From positions 1,701,474-1,765,473 of the forward strand of contig NC_056530.1 in NCBI RefSeq assembly GCF_019175285.1: a stretch of DNA of 64,000 nucleotides. The letters are read 5' to 3'. Positions 58,730 through 64,000 of this stretch are shown piece after piece. The translations under genes were made by a program, and so were the position numbers. How positions within the stretch are numbered: position 1 is the first letter of the stretch; every line of letters starts with the position of its first letter. The notes beneath the pieces are model-generated. The model saw nothing but the letters and a program-made list of their open reading frames with translations, had not been told where the DNA came from and did no database searches. The DNA is from Sceloporus undulatus. Lineage: Eukaryota > Chordata > Lepidosauria > Squamata > Phrynosomatidae.

Positions 58730-59205
58730 TCAATAAGACTGAATATTGAATCAAGCATTGCCAGACAAATTTATATTGTTATTAGAAATTTAGCAGATAA
58801 AGAAGCCAGAAAAGCTAATTTCCTTAGCCGATTAGACTTATCACTGCTTTGAATAAAGTAATTACTATTTGGTCATTCTGGTTCACAGGGATTAAAGCAC
58901 TGATGAACGTTTACCAGTTATCATATTCAGATAGCCTGAGCTTAGCCATCATGTTCAATTATGCTTTCATAACCATACACAAAAGCTGTCTACTTCTTTA
59001 ATATTTTATCATGACCATATTTTTCTACAAAGGAGGAAAAGTTACAACTTTCAATTTTCATTATTTTGATCGAAAAGAGTTAACTGAGGATTTGAAGTCT
59101 GGTGGGATCTTAAATCTTCAATTTAGGAGGGCCTCTTCATCCATCCAAAAGCAGTCTCATTCCACCTTGCAAACTTTCTCTTGGAGGCCCTACTGAGTAT
59201 GCATG
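58730..59205. other. Intergenic sequence without a recognised gene
   Basis: A/T-rich, mostly unique. No signature was seen. Confidence 0.35.
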
Positions 59206-59207
59206 TA

Positions 59208-59463
59208 CAGTGCTCCCTCGGGTTACGAAATTAATTCGTTCCGCGGCTAATTTCGTAACCCGAAAAGCCTTCGTAAGCCGAAAACCCATAGGCGCTAATG
59301 GGAAAAAAAGCCGCGGCTCTGCCGCGGCTCCATTTAAAACAGCGCCGGCGTTTTTTCGTAACCCAAAAAAACGTTCGTAACCCGAAACAATAAATCCCTA
59401 TGGGATTTATTCGTATCCCGAAAAATTTGTAAGCTGGGTAATTTGTATCCCGAGGTACCACTG
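59208..59463. mobile_element. Tc1/mariner-type MITE, CpG-rich
   Basis: Ends CAGTGCTCCCTCGGGTTACG and, as the complement of the right end, CAGTGGTACCTCGGGATAC. TA lies at 59,206-59,207 and 59,464-59,465. The repeated phrase TTCGTAACCCGAAA occurs inside. The CpGs are well preserved, which suggests a younger copy. Confidence 0.9.
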
Positions 59464-59465
59464 TA

Positions 59466-60020
59466 CAGCAAACTAGAGAGAAAAAGGGAAAGCAGATTAA
59501 TATGATTTATCAGCTACCTGCCTTGCACTCAGTGTGTAAGAAATAAATATATCTGTAAGTTTGGCCACCAAAATGCAAATTATAAGAAAAGTGAAAGCTG
59601 GTGAAAGGGGCCACTGTGTTGAAAAAAACTGCAAATTTGCATGAATGACTGCTGCAGATGGACTATCAGGGGTCATTGGTGTCACCAATGAATGACCCAG
59701 ATGTACAGTCCAGAAGGGGGAATCCATTCACCCAGCTGTTGTTTTGATGGGATGTGTTTTGTATCCCCTTTCCTAACAGGCATCAACTGATTTGTCAACT
59801 GAGATTCATGACTTCTCTGCCCAGGGGAAGAGGCCTCTCTTTCTCCCTCAGGCATTCTGCAAGAGCATGTTTTTGCAATATGCTCTATTTTGGCAGGGTG
59901 CCTACGAAGCCAGCACATGGAAGGGCCTCACAGCCATTGTTGTGATTTCAGGGCAACTGTGGGGCAAATGGGACAGTTCAAATGGAGTGTGCTTAGCTCT
60001 TTTGCTGTGGGTCCTTTTTG
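59466..60020. other. Unassigned sequence
   Basis: Unique-looking. A plus frame (59,792-60,211) and minus frames (59,497-59,918) overlap. No protein family was recognised on either strand. Confidence 0.3.
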
Positions 60021-60024
60021 TGAT

Positions 60025-61056
60025 GATGATAATAATAATAATAATAAATATTTATTTATATCCCGCCTCTTCCGCTTTGAAGATCGAGACGGGTAACAGC
60101 AGAGTTAATACAATATACAACAATAAACACAACAAGCCCCACAAGACCCTGGCCCAACCCTCCCTCCTAACTATTAAATTAAACAGTAAAACATGGTTAA
60201 AAAGCACATAACAATACATCAAAATTAAAAAGAAAAAACAAACCGCAAATAAGAAAAATAATAAAAGGAGGGGGATTCATGTGGTTCTGGACATTATCAA
60301 TCGGAGAAGGCCTGCCGGAAGAGAAAGTTTTTTGTCGCCTTTTTAAAAGCCTTGAGTGAGGCTAATTGGCGAATCTCTTCCGGCAGGTCATTCCAAGTTT
60401 TTGGAGCGGTGACAGAGAAGGACCTCCGGGAGGTCACCGCCAGTCTGGTCTTTCTAGATTGTAAGAGGTTTTTCCCGGAGGATCGGAGTGTATGGGAAGG
60501 ATTGTTTGGGAGGAGGCGTTCCTTCAAGTAGACTGGACCCAGGGCATGTAGGGCTTTATAGGTGATAACCAACACCTTGTACTGTGCCTGGAAGCTAATA
60601 GGCAGCCAATGTAGTGATTTTAAAATAGGTGTAATATGGTCGAACTTGGATTTTCCGACGACCAGTCTGGCTGCCATGTTTTGTATCAATTGGAGTTTCC
60701 GGACGTGACACAAAGGTTGCCCCATGTAGAGCACATTGCAGAAATCAAGGCGAGAAGTTACCAGAGTATGTACAACCGTTTCTAGGTCCCACTGCTCCAG
60801 GTAGGGGCACAACTAGCGTATCAGCTGAAGCTGATAACAGGCACTCCTGGCTGTCGCATCAATCTGAGAAGACAGTTGAAGCAACGAATCCAGGAGAACC
60901 CCCCAAGCTGCAGACGCAGTCTTTCAGGGGAAGTGTGACCCCATCTAGAACTGGTGAACTTATCTCCATATTCGGATTGGGGTTACCTACCATGAGTACC
61001 TCCGTTTTATTTGGATTCAGCTGAAGTCTGATCACAAGAAGACCGAAAAAAATCAT
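60025..61056 (-). repeat. L2-like LINE: ORF2 C-terminus and 3'UTR
   Basis: The minus-strand frame 60,297-60,812 encodes VHTLVTSRLDFCNVLYMGQP, LIQNMAARLVVGKSKFDHIT, LKSLHWLPISFQAQYKVLVI and ITYKALHALGP, then FSVTAPKTWNDLPEEIRQLA. This is the conserved post-RT region of the L2/CR1 group. A related upstream piece is at 60,859-61,056 (LNPNKTEVLMVG). The 3'UTR ends at a TAA-repeat near 60,030. It is 5' truncated and non-functional. Confidence 0.85.
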
Positions 61057-61718
61057 GCTTCCCGTACTTGAACTTAGTCCATTCCTTGATCAAATCTAGT
61101 AAATACATAATTATTGAAAGCATAATGATTAGAGACAGGGAAAGTTACTTTTTGAACTAGATCTTTGAATGCATCCTGACATCAGTCCAATGAGGTTTCC
61201 AAATTTCTAGCTTTGCAGTCATTTAAAACTTCAGTTGCACCTTTAGAAATACAATTTAGGCATCCAAAGAAAAAGAACGGGAAAAGTGACCAAGGGAATG
61301 CAAACACAGCAAACAGGAAAATTCTAGGTGTGAAGGATTTTTCAAGCTCATACTCTCTGTAGTACAGTACTAGAAATTTGGGGACTGAAAGCAAGCTTCA
61401 TTGGTGTGGGGCAGAATTCTTATTGGGAGTTAAGCTCTCATCTTCTATGCATAGCTTCATCTGGGCATTCTCCATTATTCCCCACCTTTCCTCTCATTTC
61501 CTATGGACATCCCTGCCAGGACCCATGGATCAACACTGGTAAATAGCAGTAAGTTGATCTCCGTGTTGCGTAATAAAGATGCTTCTTTTCCTCAGAGACT
61601 GCTTCTTGTTTTCTTAGTGTTCTTGCATCTTTCATTTGCATGGTCTCCATTTTGATCAGTTTGTGAACCCTGCAAAATTTTTCCTTCTCCATCCTCACTC
61701 CCGTTTTCACCAATAAAT
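61057..61718. other. Intergenic sequence without a recognised gene
   Basis: No signature was found. Confidence 0.35.
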
Positions 61719-61856
61719 ATGAACAGTCAGTCCTCCATTCTGCAGCTACGGATTCCACCATCCATGGCTTGAAATTAAAAAAAAATCAAAAAGCAAACCT
61801 TGATTTGGTCATTTTATATAAGAGACACCAATTTATTATGCCACTGTATAAAACTC
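61719..61856. mobile_element. Family T MITE, internally deleted
   Basis: CAGTCAGTCCTCCATTCTGC, GGATTCCACCATCCATGGC and AAGAGACACCAATTTATTAT, ending CCACTGTATA. Confidence 0.6.
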
Positions 61857-61991
61857 TGAGCATTTGGTGCCAGTCAGTCTAGATCATGTCACCATTGTGG
61901 TGCTCCCCAGATGTGTTGACTACAACTTCTGTCACTCTGAAAACATTTGGGCACACCAGCTTAGGGAAGACTGGTATAAACCATGTTGTTG

Positions 61992-62168
61992 TTGCTGCAT
62001 CTGCACTGCAAAAATAATGCAGGTGGACACTATTTTAACTGCACGGCTCAATGCTATGGAATCCTGGGATTTGTCGTTTGTTGTAGCACCAGAGCTCTCT
62101 GAGAGAGAAAGTTAAATATCTCACAAAATTACAAATCCCAGAGTTCCAAAGCATTGAATCATTAAAGG
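61992..62168. mobile_element. Family B MITE, right end short
   Basis: GCTGCATCTGCACTGCAA, then GAATCCTGGGATTTGTCGTT and TCACAAAATTACAAATCCC. The right terminal arm is lost. Confidence 0.65.
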
Positions 62169-62175
62169 GTTGTTG

Positions 62176-62800
62176 TTGCTGTTTGTTGTTGTTGTGTGCC
62201 TTCAAGTAATTTCTAATAAATAATAATAATAATAAACTTTTTATTTGTATCCCGCTCCTTCCCAAGATCAGGGCGGCTTACAGCAATAGATAAAAACAAT
62301 ACAATACACGACAATAAAATCAAAATCAAAATCACATACACATTATACAAAAAATTAAACAGACTAAAAGCCCCATTAGCCCATCCTCTTTGCCACAGGA
62401 GAGGAGGGAGGCCCATAGGAATTTAAACGGGGAATGCTTGCTGGAATAAAAAGGTCTTTAGATCCTTTTTGAATTGGGCCAGGGAGGTAGCCGAGCGGAG
62501 CTCAGTGGGCAGCGCATTCCAAAGGGCCAGGGCGGCGATGGAGAATGTCCTCCTCGTGGTGGAGGTGAGCCTGGCCCCAGGCACCTTCAGTAATTGCTGC
62601 CCAGATGTTCTGAGGGTGCGGGACGGAATATACGGGGAGAGGCGGTCCTTCAGGTATCCTGGGCTTTCTGACTTATGGCGATCCTATAACGGGGTTTGCT
62701 TTGCAAGTTTCTTTCTTTGCCATTCCCATTCTCTGAGGCTGAGAGTATGTGACTTGCCCAAGGTCACCCAGTGGGTTTCCATAATTTCTGAAGTGCAAAT
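62176..62800 (-). repeat. Sauria-type SINE interrupted by a LINE tail
   Basis: Tail part 62,176-62,212 (GTTGTTGTGTGCCTTCAAG). It resumes at about 62,660 with TTTCTGACTTATGGCGATCC through GTGACTTGCCCAAGGTCACC. TTTCT is repeated at both junctions. Confidence 0.8.
62213..62659 (-). repeat. L2-like LINE 3' end inserted in the SINE
   Basis: On the minus strand a frame encodes TFSIAALALWNALPTELRSA, the C-terminal L2 signature, followed by a 3'UTR (complement of TTTGTATCCCGCTCCTTCCC) and a TAA-repeat tail at 62,215-62,235. Confidence 0.85.
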
Positions 62801-63010
62801 GCAGGCGTTGTGCACTTTCCTATGGACTCCAACTTACAGCAACTTTATCAAAGGGTTTCTTTGCAAGATTTCTTCAGGAGGTTTGCCATTGCTTTTTGTC
62901 CTAGGAGGTATGCCTGTTCTAGGGTTTCTTTGCCTGAATGGGGACTTGAACCCTGGTTTCCTAGAATTCTAGCCCAACACTCAAAACTACTATACCGCAC
63001 TGACTCAGCT
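62801..63010 (-). repeat. Sauria-type SINE, diverged
   Basis: TTTGCAAGATTTCTTCAGG, GAATGGGGACTTGAACCCTG and the head complement CACTCAAAACTACTATACCG. Confidence 0.7.
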
Positions 63011-63700
63011 GTGCAGATCACGCTGAGCTATAACTGACCAACGGTCTTGTTTAGTATAATACAGCTTCTCATGTTTCTAACTCCTTTGGTGTCACTTTGG
63101 GTTCCAAGAAATTCAAGATATAAACAGAGCTTGGGAAAGTAACATTCCAAGGTTTCGCCAACAGCATGGCCAACATTGTGCTGAGAGTTGCTCCCTCTCT
63201 CCCGAATAATCCAACCTGGAAGTAGTAGCTGAAAAAAAGTAACATTCCCAACCACTAAATGTGACAAAGAATAAAATCCACTTGGCCAGATGCAGCTCAC
63301 TGTGGCCCTTTACTACCAGTGGGATTTACCAATTAAATCTCATTTAATTGCCTTCTGGAGCCTGTGGAACAAGGAAAGGGGATCAAGTCCCCAGCAGGCA
63401 ATAGTCCACAGTGGAAGGAGGCATGTGCAGATCAGAGACTAAGGAGCCACCATTTCAAGATCTCGAGCCGCACGGCTGTCTGAGTTGTTAAGGGGCACCC
63501 ATTGGGAGAGGATAGCAGCTGGTGCTGGAAATAGCAAACAATTTTGTCAAGTGGTACCAGTTTAACCCTTGGTTTTGTGGAAATAAGAGAAGGCCCTGGG
63601 TGTCGGGTGGGGTGGGACTAGAGCAGGCTCATGTTGCTTACTTAACACTCGGGAAAGTGTGACCATTTACACAACGACGGCTCCAGTTTCTTTGTCCCAG
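63011..63700. other. Repeat-free upstream region of the inferred TRIM63 promoter
   Basis: No transposon was recognised from about 63,300 on. CAGCTG-type E-box at about 63,509 (GCAGCTGGTG). No gene was seen. Confidence 0.4.
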
Positions 63701-64000
63701 CAGACACCAGAGGAAGCCACGAAGGAGAAAAATAACCAACTTCCCTGGAAGTCAACGTCCCCCAGCCTTTCGGACAGATTGTCCCCTCCACCTTGTTTAC
63801 AGAGCTCTCTCCATCTCTCAATCTCTGGAGGGACGATTGCTCAGCCCCCCATGTGACAACATGTCACCCTTTTGGAAACACGACCCCCTTCCCAACCGAT
63901 CCTGCCAGCCGAAGTACATGTGACTCTCGGAGATAAATTATAAATAGACAAGAGGCAGACAAAAGTGCAGAAACCCACAGGCTTGGCTGTACAAGTCGGC
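63700..64000 (+). promoter_or_regulatory. TRIM63: Inferred TRIM63 (MuRF1) proximal promoter
   Basis: In order on the plus strand: GGACAgatTGTCC (63,772-63,784), an exact inverted repeat with a 3-base spacer as in glucocorticoid/androgen receptor elements; TTGTTTAC (63,793-63,800), complement GTAAACAA, a FOXO element; E-boxes CATGTG at 63,850-63,855 and 63,917-63,922; and TTATAAATAG (63,938-63,947), which fits both MEF2 and TATA. A start site about 30 bases beyond would put the GRE near -200. The mammalian MuRF1 promoter is known for an adjacent GRE and FOXO site, and TRIM63 is the expected divergent neighbour of PDIK1L. The coding region lies beyond the window, so the gene itself is not seen. 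Confidence 0.65.

Noticed and set aside
59792-60211. 139-residue plus-strand protein
   Set aside because: It runs into an L2-like LINE tail and TAA repeats; no signature was recognised.

Overview
This is vertebrate nuclear DNA, almost certainly from a squamate reptile (lizard). Two conserved protein-coding genes, PDIK1L and FAM110D, lie on the minus strand in large intron-like, repeat-rich DNA. The repeats are typical of squamates: tRNA-derived Sauria-type SINEs, 5S-rRNA-headed SINEs, CR1, L2-like and L1 LINE tails, Penelope-like fragments, and many short non-autonomous DNA transposons. Nothing looks prokaryotic.

Layout. Positions 1-5,300 are repeats, including a 5S-headed SINE split by a GC-rich fold-back element. 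FAM110D is a single coding exon at 5,360-6,424 (minus). Positions 6,500-29,200 are intergenic, with SINEs, a CR1 3' end, two hAT-type MITEs with exact 8-bp duplications, and a Penelope fragment carrying a hammerhead-ribozyme-like fold. PDIK1L occupies about 29,215-40,990 (minus): a long 3'UTR, coding exon 3 (32,121-32,861), coding exon 2 (35,514-35,798), and a non-coding exon 1 in a CpG island (40,640-41,180). The two coding exons give a 341-residue kinase, the length of the mammalian protein. Intron 2 holds a ten-unit minisatellite; intron 1 begins with a SINE-derived tandem repeat. Positions 41,230-42,720 are a TTA/TAA-rich block. Positions 42,720-63,000 are repeats with a few unexplained unique islands, including a possible terminal exon (55,688-55,900, minus) and an unidentified decayed coding-like stretch near 48.5-49.7 kb.

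The last 300 bases carry a compact plus-strand promoter-like module: a palindromic glucocorticoid-receptor-type element, a FOXO element 8 bases downstream, two E-boxes and a MEF2/TATA-like box. In mammals the order is TRIM63 (divergent) - PDIK1L - FAM110D, so TRIM63 (MuRF1, the muscle-atrophy ubiquitin ligase) is expected here on the plus strand, and the mammalian MuRF1 promoter is known for an adjacent GRE and FOXO site. I infer that the window ends in the TRIM63 promoter or 5'UTR. The block TRIM63 - PDIK1L - FAM110D therefore looks conserved, with PDIK1L and TRIM63 head to head about 23 kb apart.

Limits: all calls come from reading the sequence and from memory of protein and repeat families. 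Repeat boundaries are approximate unless a target-site duplication is stated.
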